64,000 bases of DNA from Sphingomonas sp. (lineage in GTDB: Bacteria; Pseudomonadota; Alphaproteobacteria; Sphingomonadales; Sphingomonadaceae): positions 1 to 64,000 of the forward strand of contig NZ_JAIERS010000002.1 in assembly GCF_019746665.1 (NCBI RefSeq). The letters run 5' to 3'. Made by a program: the position numbers and the translations under genes. The notes beneath the pieces were generated by a model that saw only the letters and a program-made list of their open reading frames with translations, was not told where the DNA came from and did no database searches. This document shows, one piece after another, positions 26,236-33,992 of the stretch; positions within the stretch are counted from its first letter, which is position 1, and each line of letters starts with the position of its first letter.

Positions 26236-27222
26236 TCAGCGGATGCGGCTGAGCAATTCGGCCTTCTTGGCGTCGAACTCGGCCTGGCTGATCGCGCCCA
26301 GCGTCATCAGCTTGTGGAGCTTTTCGATCTGCGCGAAGGCATCCTCGCCGGGCGCGCCGCCACCGCCACCGCCGCCGAGCGCGCCCGCCATCTGCTGGCC
26401 GATCGCCATGCCGGCGGCGGCACTCGCGCCGATGCCGCCCAGCCCGCCCTGGTTGCTCGCCGCCGCCTCGATCGCGTCCGCCGCCTGGAACTTGGCGTAG
26501 CGATCGAGATCGCCGACGACGCGCATCGAGCTCGCCTTGTCGAGATAGGCCTGCACTTCCTCGGGCAGCGACACGCTTTCCACGAAGAAGCTGGGGCAGG
26601 CGAGGCCCCATTGCTTGAACGCCGCGTCCACCGCGTCCTTCAGCCGGTCGGACAGCGCCTGCTGGTTCGCCGCCATGTCGAGGAAAGCGATCTCGCCGCC
26701 GCCCAGCGCCGTCGCCATCGCGGTCGCGATCACGCCGCGCAGCTGGCCCTCGACATCGCTGACGCGCAGATGCTCGGTGGTGCCCATCAGCTTGGTCGCG
26801 AACACCGCGACATCATCGACGCGGAACGAATAGCTGCCGAACGCGCGCACCCGCAGCGGGCCGAACTCCTTGTCGCGCACCGTCACCGGCTGGGCGGTGC
26901 CCCATTTCAGCCCCGCCTGCTCGCGCAGCGAGAAGAAATAGACATCCGCCTTGAACGGCGACTTGAAGCCCTTGTCCCAGTTCTGCAGCGCGGTCAGCAG
27001 CGGCAGGTTGGCGGTGTTGAGCGTGTGCTGCCCGGCCTTGAACACATCGGCGATCTGGCCTTCGTTATAGAAGAAGGCGATCTGCCCTTCGCGCACCGTC
27101 AGCTGCGCGCCGTTCTGAATCTCGCGGTCCTGCATCGGATAGCGGATGCCCAGATCGCCGGGTTCCTCCACCCAATCGATCACATCGACGAACTGCTTCG
27201 ACAGGAAATCGAGAATGCCCAT
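26236..27222 (-). CDS. SPFH-domain protein with C-terminal SHOCT domain
   Basis: A 328-residue protein. The N-terminal two thirds form an SPFH/band-7 type domain of the YdjI/virion-core-like group (FVDVIDWVEEPGDLGIRYP, then FFYNEGQIADVFKAGQHTLNTANLPLL, FGSYSFRVDDVAVFATKLMG). A glycine/alanine linker (GIGASAAAGMAIGQQMAGALGGGGGGG) follows, and a SHOCT module closes it (DAFAQIEKLHKLMTLGAISQAEFDAKKAELL). No transmembrane helix is obvious, so it may coat the membrane. It is the first gene of the polyamine-linked run, 281 bases upstream of the DUF4178 pair. ATG 27222 chosen. Confidence 0.85.
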   Translation of the reverse strand: MGILDFLSKQFVDVIDWVEEPGDLGIRYPMQDREIQNGAQLTVREGQIAFFYNEGQIADVFKAGQHTLNTANLPLLTALQNWDKGFKSPFKADVYFFSLREQAGLKWGTAQPVTVRDKEFGPLRVRAFGSYSFRVDDVAVFATKLMGTTEHLRVSDVEGQLRGVIATAMATALGGGEIAFLDMAANQQALSDRLKDAVDAAFKQWGLACPSFFVESVSLPEEVQAYLDKASSMRVVGDLDRYAKFQAADAIEAAASNQGGLGGIGASAAAGMAIGQQMAGALGGGGGGGAPGEDAFAQIEKLHKLMTLGAISQAEFDAKKAELLSRIR

Positions 27223-27347
27223 GTGCGTCCTCCACGTGTGTGGCATCAGTATAACGGCGCTTTGGAGCGGGCGGAACCGAAATCGGACGGTTGCCGCCCA
27301 CGCCGCCCGCGCCTAGCCTCGCGCGCGCAACAAGCGGAGCGCGCCTT

Positions 27348-28043
27348 ATGGCCGAGCAACTGAGCATCGCCTTCCTGCTGTTCCCCAACGTCACCCAGCT
27401 CGATCTGACCGGGCCGGCGCAGGTGTTCGCCCAACTGCCCGGCGCTCGCATCGCGCTGGTCGCCAAGACGCGCGATCCGGTGCCGACCGACGCCGGCTTC
27501 GCGCTGCTGCCGACCGCGACCTTCGCCGAGACGCCCCGGGTGGACATCATCTGCGTCCCCGGCGGGTTCGGCATCAACGACGCGATCGACGACGCGGAGA
27601 CGCTCGCCTGGGTCCAGCAGGTCGCGGCCGAGGCGCGCTGGGTGACGAGCGTGTGCACCGGCGCGCTGCTGCTCGGCGCGGCGGGGCTGCTGGTCGGCTA
27701 TCAAGCGACGACGCACTGGACGCAGCATCATTATCTCGCGGCGTTCGGCGCGGTGCCAGTGCAGGAGCGGGTGGTGATCGACCGCAACCGCGCGACCGGG
27801 GGCGGGGTGACCGCCGGGATCGACTTCGCGCTGGTACTCGCCGCGCGGCTGGCGGGTGACGAGACGGCCAAGATGATCGAACTCGGCCTTGAATATAATC
27901 CCGCGCCGCCCTTCGATACCGGCAGCCCGGATCGGGCGGGGCCGGCGCTGGTCGAGGCGTGCCGGGCGCGGGCGCTGCGGCTCGCGCCCGATCGTGGGGC
28001 GCGCACGCTCGCCGCGGCGGGGCGGCTCGGCGTGCTGACTTAG
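27348..28043 (+). CDS. DJ-1/PfpI family protein
   Basis: A 231-residue protein of the DJ-1/PfpI superfamily, closest in layout to isonitrile hydratase (InhA-like): IAFLLFPNVTQLDLTGPAQVF at the start, the nucleophile elbow in WVTSVCTGALLLGAAGLL with Cys at about residue 104, then ATTHWTQHHYLAAFGAVP and RNRATGGGVTAGIDFALVLAA. Those segments match the isocyanide hydratase group better than proteases. It is divergent from the SPFH gene (125 bases). The TAG stop is the start of a TAGAGTTTGTTT repeat. Confidence 0.82.
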   Translation: MAEQLSIAFLLFPNVTQLDLTGPAQVFAQLPGARIALVAKTRDPVPTDAGFALLPTATFAETPRVDIICVPGGFGINDAIDDAETLAWVQQVAAEARWVTSVCTGALLLGAAGLLVGYQATTHWTQHHYLAAFGAVPVQERVVIDRNRATGGGVTAGIDFALVLAARLAGDETAKMIELGLEYNPAPPFDTGSPDRAGPALVEACRARALRLAPDRGARTLAAAGRLGVLT

Positions 28044-28080
28044 AGTTTGTTTCAGCGAAGCTGAAACAGGGGCGGCGCCG
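28039..28080. repeat. Partial TAGAGT-family repeat with hairpin
   Basis: CTTAGAGTTTGTTTCAGC opens the element, and GTTTCAGCGAAGCTGAAAC folds into an 8-base-pair hairpin. This corresponds to one end of the elements at 6071 and 32354; the matching far end was not found, so it is a half element. The TAG of the preceding gene is part of it. Confidence 0.7.
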
Positions 28081-28096
28081 AATCAGCGAAGCTGCA

Positions 28097-28723
28097 TTAA
28101 GCCCTGGCCCCGCGCAGCCGGTGCCAGACGAACCAGGCGGCGCCGGCGACGAGCACCACCCCGATCACCGCGTCGGCCGAATGGAAGGCGGCGCTCACCC
28201 GCGGGTCGCTGTGCCATTTCTCGCCGAGGATCATGCCGAGCCAGGCGAGCCCCAGGCACCACGGCCACGAGCCGACGAAGGTATAGATGTGGAACGGCAC
28301 CAGCGGCATCCGCGCGACCCCGGCCGGGAAGGCGATGAACGAACGCACCCCCGGCAGCAGCCGCCCGATCAGCACCGCGGCATTGCCCCAGCGCGCGAAG
28401 AAGCGATCGGCGGCGTCGATCTCGCCCGCGCCGATCAACAGCCATTTGCCGTATTTCAGCAGCAGCGGCCGCCCCCCGCGCTTGCCCAGCTCATAAGCGG
28501 GGATCGAGCCGAGATTGCACCCCAGCGCGCCGGCGGTGGCGGCGAGGTACAGGTTCATCTCCCCCTTATACGCCAGATAGCCGGCGAACGGCATGATCAG
28601 CTCGCTCGGCAACGGGATGCACGCCGATTCGATCGCCATCAGGACGACGATGCCGGGATAGCCCCCGGCGCTGATCACCGCGGTGCAAATGCCCGCCAGC
28701 CATTCGAGAATGCGTGCCACCAT
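28097..28723 (-). CDS. DedA-family membrane protein
   Basis: A 208-residue DedA/SNARE-associated membrane protein, a family of proton-dependent lipid carriers and scramblases that recycle undecaprenyl phosphate or move phospholipids. The characteristic motifs are ESACIPLPSELIMPFAGYLA, GCNLGSIPAYELGKRGG and GRLLPGVRSFIAFPAGVARM with the conserved arginines. ATG 28723 is the sensible start; the longer ORF to 28870 reads through repeat DNA. It converges on the DJ-1/PfpI gene. Confidence 0.9.
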   Translation of the reverse strand: MVARILEWLAGICTAVISAGGYPGIVVLMAIESACIPLPSELIMPFAGYLAYKGEMNLYLAATAGALGCNLGSIPAYELGKRGGRPLLLKYGKWLLIGAGEIDAADRFFARWGNAAVLIGRLLPGVRSFIAFPAGVARMPLVPFHIYTFVGSWPWCLGLAWLGMILGEKWHSDPRVSAAFHSADAVIGVVLVAGAAWFVWHRLRGARA

Positions 28724-28802
28724 ATTGGGGGCCGTTGGCGGAAAAGCGGGGGCTTGGGAAGGGGGAGCGTGCGTGATGAGATGGGCTGGCGCTTCAGCCA
28801 GA

Positions 28803-29040
28803 AGCGTCACCCCGCCCTTGTTCCGGGGTCCATGGCGGCGCCCTGCTCGGGAGGCGTGATGCCGGGGCATCCTGCTGCGTCCGCGCTAGTGGCGCACCCA
28901 CCCTGACGGACAAGGGCGCGCTCTCACGCCGAGAGCGTCGTCCCCGGCGAAGGCCGGGGCCCCGTATCCCGCCGATGGCAAGGGAAGCGGGACACAGCAG
29001 ACGGCGCGCGGCTGGGCCCCGGCCTGCGCCGGGGAGGGAG
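28803..29040. repeat. Cluster of REP-like units in a 350-base intergenic gap
   Basis: The gap 28724-29076 contains no supported gene. It holds a unit near 28803-28833 (CCCCGCCCTTGTTCCGGGGT) and an inverted pair at about 28940-28970 (CCCCGGCGAAGGCCGGGG) and 29011-29040 (CCCCGGCCTGCGCCGGGG). These belong to the same family as the units at 23829 and 25992. Promoters for dedA must lie at its left side. Confidence 0.7.
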
Positions 29041-29076
29041 GGAACGGGATTGGGCGCTACACCTTGGGGCGCCCCG

Positions 29077-31206
29077 CTAGAATTCCCCGCCCTCGCGCCG
29101 CCGTGGTTCGCGCGGTTCCTCGGGCGGGGGCGGGCGTTTGCCGTCGCCGCCCAGCGTGACGCTCCCTTGCCCCTCGCTGCCCAGGGTGATGCTGCCATCG
29201 CGGCCGAGCTTCACGTTCAGCCCCATCCCGTTGAGTTCGCCCTCCAGCGGCAGGGCTTCGTTGCCGATCAGCCCGTCGAGCCCGGGGATGATCATCTCGG
29301 GATCGGGCTCCTCCACCTCGGGCGGGCGGGCCGGGGCGACGCCCAAGGCGCTGGTCATGAAATCGCGCCACAGCCGCGCCGGGATGCCGCCGCCCGACAG
29401 CCCGGGATTGGGCGAGTTGTCGTCATTGCCCACCCACACGCCGACCACCAGATCGCCGGCGAAGCCCAGGAACAGCGCGTCGCGCGCGTCCTGGCTGGTG
29501 CCGGTCTTGCCGAAAGCGTCGATGCTGAGCGCGGCCTGGTGCCCGGTGCCCTGGCCGATCGAGGCGGCGAGCAGATCGCGCATCCCCTCCTGCACGCGGC
29601 CCCCCAGCGGATGCGCGCGGTTGCCGAGCAGATCGAGCCAGCTCTTTTCCTGCGGCGCGTCGAGCCCGTGCGGGCGCACCGGATAGGCACCGGCGGCGAT
29701 CGAGGCATAAGCGGCGGTGAGTTCGAGCAGCGAGGTGCCGCCGGTGCCGAGCGCGATCGTCGCCTCGCTGGGGAGCGGCGTCGAGATGCCGAGATCGCGC
29801 GCGGCGCGGATCACCTGCGCCACGCCCACCTGCTGGGTGAGCCGCGCGGCGGCGACGTTGCTGGAGCGCGCGAACGCCTCGCGCAGCGTGATTCGGCCGC
29901 GATAGCGCCCGTCATTATTCTTGGGCGACCAGTCGCCGATCGTCACCGGCTCGTCGTCGATCATCGAATCGGGGGTCATCCCCTGGCGCAACGCGGCGAG
30001 ATAGACGAACAGCTTGAACGCCGATCCCGGCTGGCGCCGCGCCTGGGTGGCGCGGTTGAACGGGCTCTTGGCGTAATCGCGTCCGCCGACCATCGCGACG
30101 ATCCGCCCGTCCGGGCGCATCGCGACCAGCGCGACCTGGGCCTTGCGCAGCCCCGCGCGCCGCACCGCGCGCTCGGCGGCGCGTTGCAGCCGGGCGTCGA
30201 GCGTCGTCACCACCTTGGTCTCGGCGGCGATCGCGCCGGCCTGGTCACGCGCGGCGGGGAGCACCCAGTCGGCGAAATAGCTGCCATCGGGCAGCTGCTT
30301 GTCGGGCGCGAGCCGCAGCCGCGCCGGGCGCACGCCTTCCGCTTCCGCTTTCGAGAGCACGCCGGTATCCGCCATCGCCGCGACCACCAGCTTCTGCCGC
30401 GCGCGCGCGCCGGCGAGGTTGCCGGTGGGCGCGAGCCGCGACGGCGCCTTCACCAGCCCGGCGAGCAATGCCGCCTGCGCGACCGTCAGCCGATCGGGCG
30501 TGGTGCTGAAATAATGGCGCGCGGCGGCGCCGAGGCCATAGACATTGTCGCCGAAATAGACGTTCGAGAGATAGCGCGAGAGGATCTCGTCCTTGCTCAG
30601 CCACGCCTCGAGCCAGAAGGCGATCAGCACCTCGCGCAGCTTGCGCGCGGCGGTGCGGTCCGAATCGAGGAACGCGTTCTTGGCGAGCTGCTGGGTGATC
30701 GTGCTGCCGCCCTCGCGCAGGCCGCCGGCGGCGACATTGTGCGCCATCGCCCGCGCGATGCCCCAGGGATCGACTCCCCAATGGTCGCGGAAGCGGCGGT
30801 CCTCGATCGCGATGAACGCGCCCGTCACATGCGCGGGGAGCCGCGCGGCGTCGACCGGCTTGCCGATGATCGCGCCGCGCCGCGCGATCGGGGTGGTGCC
30901 GTCGGCGGCGAGCAAAGTGATGCTGGGCGGCGTCGGTGGTTCGAGCGACTTGCTCAAGGGCGCGGTCACGGCGAGCCAGCCGACCGCGACGAAGAACAGC
31001 AGCAGCAGGGCGGCCACCCCGCGCATCGCCCAGCGCAATCGCCAGCGCCGGCGGGGTGGGGGAGGCGCGGCCTCGTCCGCCAGCCAATCGCCCGCGTCGT
31101 CCTCGTCGGCGGAAGGCGGGCGATCGGGCGGCGGCAGCCCGCCGCTCAGCTCCAGCGGCTCGGGCTCGGCGGGCGCCTGACGCGGCGGGAAATTCTCTAG
31201 GCGCAT
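29077..31206 (-). CDS. Class A penicillin-binding protein (transglycosylase/transpeptidase)
   Basis: A 709-residue bifunctional PBP that polymerises and cross-links peptidoglycan. A Pro/Asp-rich cytoplasmic tail precedes a transmembrane helix near residues 62-82. The GT51 domain shows AFIAIEDRRFRDHWGVD, GGSTITQQLAKN and RKLREVLIAFWLE. The transpeptidase domain shows SxxK in PGSAFKLF, SSN in ARSSNVAAARL, and KTGTSQDARDALFLGF. A Pro/Arg/Glu-rich tail ends it. It is shorter than PBP1a (about 800) and lacks the OB-type insertion, closer to PBP1-like enzymes of other alphaproteobacteria. Divergent from the LacI gene. Confidence 0.92.
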   Translation of the reverse strand: MRLENFPPRQAPAEPEPLELSGGLPPPDRPPSADEDDAGDWLADEAAPPPPRRRWRLRWAMRGVAALLLLFFVAVGWLAVTAPLSKSLEPPTPPSITLLAADGTTPIARRGAIIGKPVDAARLPAHVTGAFIAIEDRRFRDHWGVDPWGIARAMAHNVAAGGLREGGSTITQQLAKNAFLDSDRTAARKLREVLIAFWLEAWLSKDEILSRYLSNVYFGDNVYGLGAAARHYFSTTPDRLTVAQAALLAGLVKAPSRLAPTGNLAGARARQKLVVAAMADTGVLSKAEAEGVRPARLRLAPDKQLPDGSYFADWVLPAARDQAGAIAAETKVVTTLDARLQRAAERAVRRAGLRKAQVALVAMRPDGRIVAMVGGRDYAKSPFNRATQARRQPGSAFKLFVYLAALRQGMTPDSMIDDEPVTIGDWSPKNNDGRYRGRITLREAFARSSNVAAARLTQQVGVAQVIRAARDLGISTPLPSEATIALGTGGTSLLELTAAYASIAAGAYPVRPHGLDAPQEKSWLDLLGNRAHPLGGRVQEGMRDLLAASIGQGTGHQAALSIDAFGKTGTSQDARDALFLGFAGDLVVGVWVGNDDNSPNPGLSGGGIPARLWRDFMTSALGVAPARPPEVEEPDPEMIIPGLDGLIGNEALPLEGELNGMGLNVKLGRDGSITLGSEGQGSVTLGGDGKRPPPPEEPREPRRREGGEF

Positions 31207-31355
31207 CGCGGCGGCTTTCTACCAGTCGGGCCGGGGCCGACGCAACTGTATTACTGCCATATAGCACCAGACGCAAGATCGGGCATCCCGGCTAGACGGC
31301 GCCGCGCCGCTCGGGCATCAGTTTCGGTTATGGGATTGGCGCAAAGGGCAAGCCG

Positions 31356-32357
31356 GTGCGCGTGACGATCAAGGACGTCGCGCGCGAAGCCGGGGTTTCG
31401 ATCAAGACGGTCTCGCGGGTGCTCAACAATGAGCGCTATGTGGGCGCGGAGACGCGCGACCGCGTGCTGGCGGTGGTGGAGCGGCTCAACTTCCGCCCCA
31501 GCGCCGCCGCGCGCTCGCTGGCGGGCGGCAAATCGCTCCAGATCGCGCTGATCTGTGACAATCCTTCGCCATATTATGTCTATGAAATGCAGCTGGGGGT
31601 ACGCGATCGCTGCGTGCGGCAGGGGGTTCGGATGCTGAGCCAGCCCTATGACCGCGCCTCGCCCAGCCTGCTCGGTGACATCGACGCGCTGATCAGCGCG
31701 GCGCATGTCGACGGGCTGATCCTCACCCCGCCGGTTTCCGACCATGACGCGCTGCTCGATCGGCTGCGCGAGCGCGGCACGCCGTTCGTCCGTGTCTCGC
31801 CCGGCACCTGCGCCGATGGCAGCGACGCGGTGTTCATCGACAATGAACGCGCGGCCGCCGAAATGGCCGAACATCTGCTCGCGCTCGGCCATCGCCGCAT
31901 CGGGATGATCGCCGGGCACCCCGTCTATGCGACCAGCGCCCAGCGCACGCGCGGGTTTCTGGGGGCGCTCGCCCGCGCCGGGATCACGCCCGAGCCGGGC
32001 TTGCTGCGCACCGGCACCTTCGATTTCGCCTCGGGCGCGGCCGAGGCCACCGCTCTGCTCGCGCTGCCCGAACCGCCGAGCGCGATCTTCGCCGCTTCCG
32101 ACGACATGGCGGCGGGCGCGCTGGCGACGGCGCACCGGCTGGGGGTGAAAGTGCCCGAGCAGCTGTCGATCGCGGGGTTCGACGATACCGCGCTCGCCCC
32201 GGTGGTGTGGCCCGCGCTCACCACCGTCCGCCAGCCGGTGCGCGAGCTGGGCTATGCCGCCGCCGACCTGCTGTTCGCCGCCACCCCCGGGGGCGAGCGG
32301 CGCCAGATCGCCCACAGCCTGATCGTGCGCGAATCGACGGGGCCGGCGCGCGGCTAA
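31356..32357 (+). CDS. LacI-family transcriptional regulator
   Basis: A 333-residue LacI/GalR-type repressor. The HTH and hinge are textbook: VTIKDVAREAGVSIKTVSRVLNNERYV, then RSLAGGKS. The periplasmic-binding-like domain runs from about residue 63, with LGHRRIGMIAGHP and PEQLSIAGFDDTALAPVVWPALTTVRQP. It starts at GTG 31356 (second codon reads CGC). The effector is presumably a sugar. No sugar-use operon is adjacent; neighbours are a PBP and murI, so the target lies elsewhere. Confidence 0.92.
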   Translation: MRVTIKDVAREAGVSIKTVSRVLNNERYVGAETRDRVLAVVERLNFRPSAAARSLAGGKSLQIALICDNPSPYYVYEMQLGVRDRCVRQGVRMLSQPYDRASPSLLGDIDALISAAHVDGLILTPPVSDHDALLDRLRERGTPFVRVSPGTCADGSDAVFIDNERAAAEMAEHLLALGHRRIGMIAGHPVYATSAQRTRGFLGALARAGITPEPGLLRTGTFDFASGAAEATALLALPEPPSAIFAASDDMAAGALATAHRLGVKVPEQLSIAGFDDTALAPVVWPALTTVRQPVRELGYAAADLLFAATPGGERRQIAHSLIVRESTGPARG

Positions 32358-32493
32358 GGTGGTTTTCAGCTTCGCTGAAACGGCACCAGCCCGCGCCCCC
32401 ACCCGACCTCCCATAGATTACCCTGTTGGGAGGCCGGGTGGGAGCGTGGGCTGGCGCCGCTGCTGTTTCAGCCTAGCTGAAACAGACTCTAAA
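32354..32493. repeat. MITE-like element between lacI-type gene and murI
   Basis: Related to the element at 6071. Hairpins with stems TTTCAGC/GCTGAAA lie at both ends (about 32364-32381 and 32465-32484), and an imperfect long inverted repeat fills the centre (arms 32386-32413 and 32427-32454; cores CCCCCACCCG and CGGGTGGGAG). On the minus strand the right end reads TTTAGAGTCTGTTTCAGC, which supplies the TAG stop of murI. It occupies the gap between two convergent genes, where it may work as a bidirectional terminator. Confidence 0.78.
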
Positions 32494-33280
32494 GCGCCTC
32501 GATTCGCGTTAGCCCGAAGCGGGCGAGCGCCGGTGCGAGCGCTTGCTCGCTCGCGCCGAGCCGGGTGAAGACGGCGACGCCCGCGCCCGCCGCCTCGGGC
32601 CAGGCCTGCCCCTCGGTGAGCGCCGCGACCCGCCGGGCAATCCCTTCCGCCCCATCGACGAAGCGCAGCGCGCGCGGGCTCGCCGCCGCCAGTTCCGTGG
32701 CGACCAGCGGGAAATGGGTGCAGGCGAGCACCACCGTGTCGATCCGCTCGCCCCCCGGCTGATCGAGCAGCCCGCCGAGCGCGCCCGCGAACCGCGCCGG
32801 CTCGACCGGCTCGCCGCGCAGCCGCGCCTCCGCCGCCGCCACCAGATCGGCCGAGCCGTGACGCAGCACCAGGCAATCACTGGCGAAATCGCGGGCGAGA
32901 TTGTCGACATAGGCCTGGCGCACCGTCGCCTCGGTGCCGAGCACGCCGATCGCGCGCGTCCGGCTTAGCAGCGCCGCCGGCTTGATCGCGGGGACGGTGC
33001 CCACCACCGGCAGATCGAGCGCCGCCCGCACCACCGGCAGCGCGATGGTGGACGCGGTGTTGCACGCGATCACCACCAGCCGCGGGCGATAGCGTTCGGC
33101 GAGCCGGCCGAGCAGTGCCGGCACCCGCGCGGCGATCTCCGCCTCGCTCTTGGTGCCATAGGGAAAGCCCGCCGAATCGGCGGCATAAACCAGCGGCGCT
33201 CGGGGCAGCAGCGCCCGCGTCGCGGCCAGCACCGACAGGCCACCGACGCCGGAATCGAAGAAGAGCAAGGGCGCGTGCAT
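32489..33280 (-). CDS. murI: Glutamate racemase
   Basis: A 263-residue cofactor-independent racemase that supplies D-glutamate for peptidoglycan. FFDSGVGGLSVL starts the fold, and the two catalytic cysteines are in VIACNTASTIALP (about residue 74) and VLACTHFPLV (about residue 184). Length is normal. Its TAG stop is contributed by the repeat element next to it, where the sense reading of the last codons is IEAL-stop. Divergent from plsY by about 100 bases. Confidence 0.95.
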   Translation of the reverse strand: MHAPLLFFDSGVGGLSVLAATRALLPRAPLVYAADSAGFPYGTKSEAEIAARVPALLGRLAERYRPRLVVIACNTASTIALPVVRAALDLPVVGTVPAIKPAALLSRTRAIGVLGTEATVRQAYVDNLARDFASDCLVLRHGSADLVAAAEARLRGEPVEPARFAGALGGLLDQPGGERIDTVVLACTHFPLVATELAAASPRALRFVDGAEGIARRVAALTEGQAWPEAAGAGVAVFTRLGASEQALAPALARFGLTRIEAL

Positions 33281-33380
33281 CCTGCCCGCCGCTTAGCGTG
33301 CCCCGATGTCCACGCGCAACGCCGCCCCCTTGCGCCGGGGCGCGAAGCGGGGTTTAGCTGGGCTACCGAGGGGAGCCGAG

Positions 33381-33992
33381 ATGATCAGCGCTGTTCTGCT
33401 GGCGCCGCTGGGCGCGTTGCTGCTGGGCTATGCGCTCGGATCGGTGCCGTTCGGCCTGCTGCTCACCGCCGCCGCCGGCGCGGGGGACATTCGCCAGATT
33501 GGATCGGGCAATATCGGTGCGACCAACGTGCTGCGCACCGGGCGCAAGGGGCTCGCCGCGCTCACCCTGCTGCTCGATGCCGCCAAGGGATTCGCGGCGG
33601 TGATGCTCACCGACGCGCTGTGGCCCGGCCAGGCGCCGATCGCGGCGGCGGCGGCGTTTCTGGGGCATTGCTATCCGGTGTGGCTGGGGTTCAAGGGCGG
33701 CAAGGGCGTCGCGACCCTGCTCGGCATCGTGCTCGCGCTCCACGCGCCGAGCGCGCTGGTGTTCGCCGGCGTCTGGCTTGGGCTGCTCGCGGTGGTGCGG
33801 ATTTCCTCGGCGGCGGGGTTGAGCGCGGCGATCAGCGCGCCGGTGAGCGCGGCGTTTTTCGGCCGGCTCGATCTGGTGCCGCTGCTGCTCGCGCTCGCGG
33901 CGATCGTGCTGTGGCGCCACCGCGCCAATATCGAGCGGCTGCTGAACGGCACCGAGCCGCGCATCGGCGGCGGCGGGGCCAAGGATGGCTGA
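33381..33992 (+). CDS. plsY: Glycerol-3-phosphate acyltransferase PlsY
   Basis: A 203-residue membrane enzyme that acylates glycerol-3-phosphate from acyl-phosphate, the first step of phospholipid synthesis. Motifs are GSVPFGLLLTAAAGAGDIRQIGSGNIGATNVLR (glycine-rich and GNIGATN), LGHCYPVWLGFKGGKGVAT and a late WRHRANIERLLNGTEPRIG. Five hydrophobic segments are visible. ATG 33381 sits behind GGGGAG; the longer form upstream lacks a site. The end overlaps dprA by 8 bases, a translational coupling common in alphaproteobacteria. Confidence 0.94.
   Translation: MISAVLLAPLGALLLGYALGSVPFGLLLTAAAGAGDIRQIGSGNIGATNVLRTGRKGLAALTLLLDAAKGFAAVMLTDALWPGQAPIAAAAAFLGHCYPVWLGFKGGKGVATLLGIVLALHAPSALVFAGVWLGLLAVVRISSAAGLSAAISAPVSAAFFGRLDLVPLLLALAAIVLWRHRANIERLLNGTEPRIGGGGAKDG

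Noticed and set aside
28724-28870. N-terminal extension of the DedA protein
   Set aside because: The extra codons read through REP sequence and lack membrane or family features.
28050-32485. Recurrent GTTTCAGC/GCTGAAAC hairpins considered as CRISPR repeats
   Set aside because: They occur singly or in inverted pairs, with no regular spacers and no cas genes.
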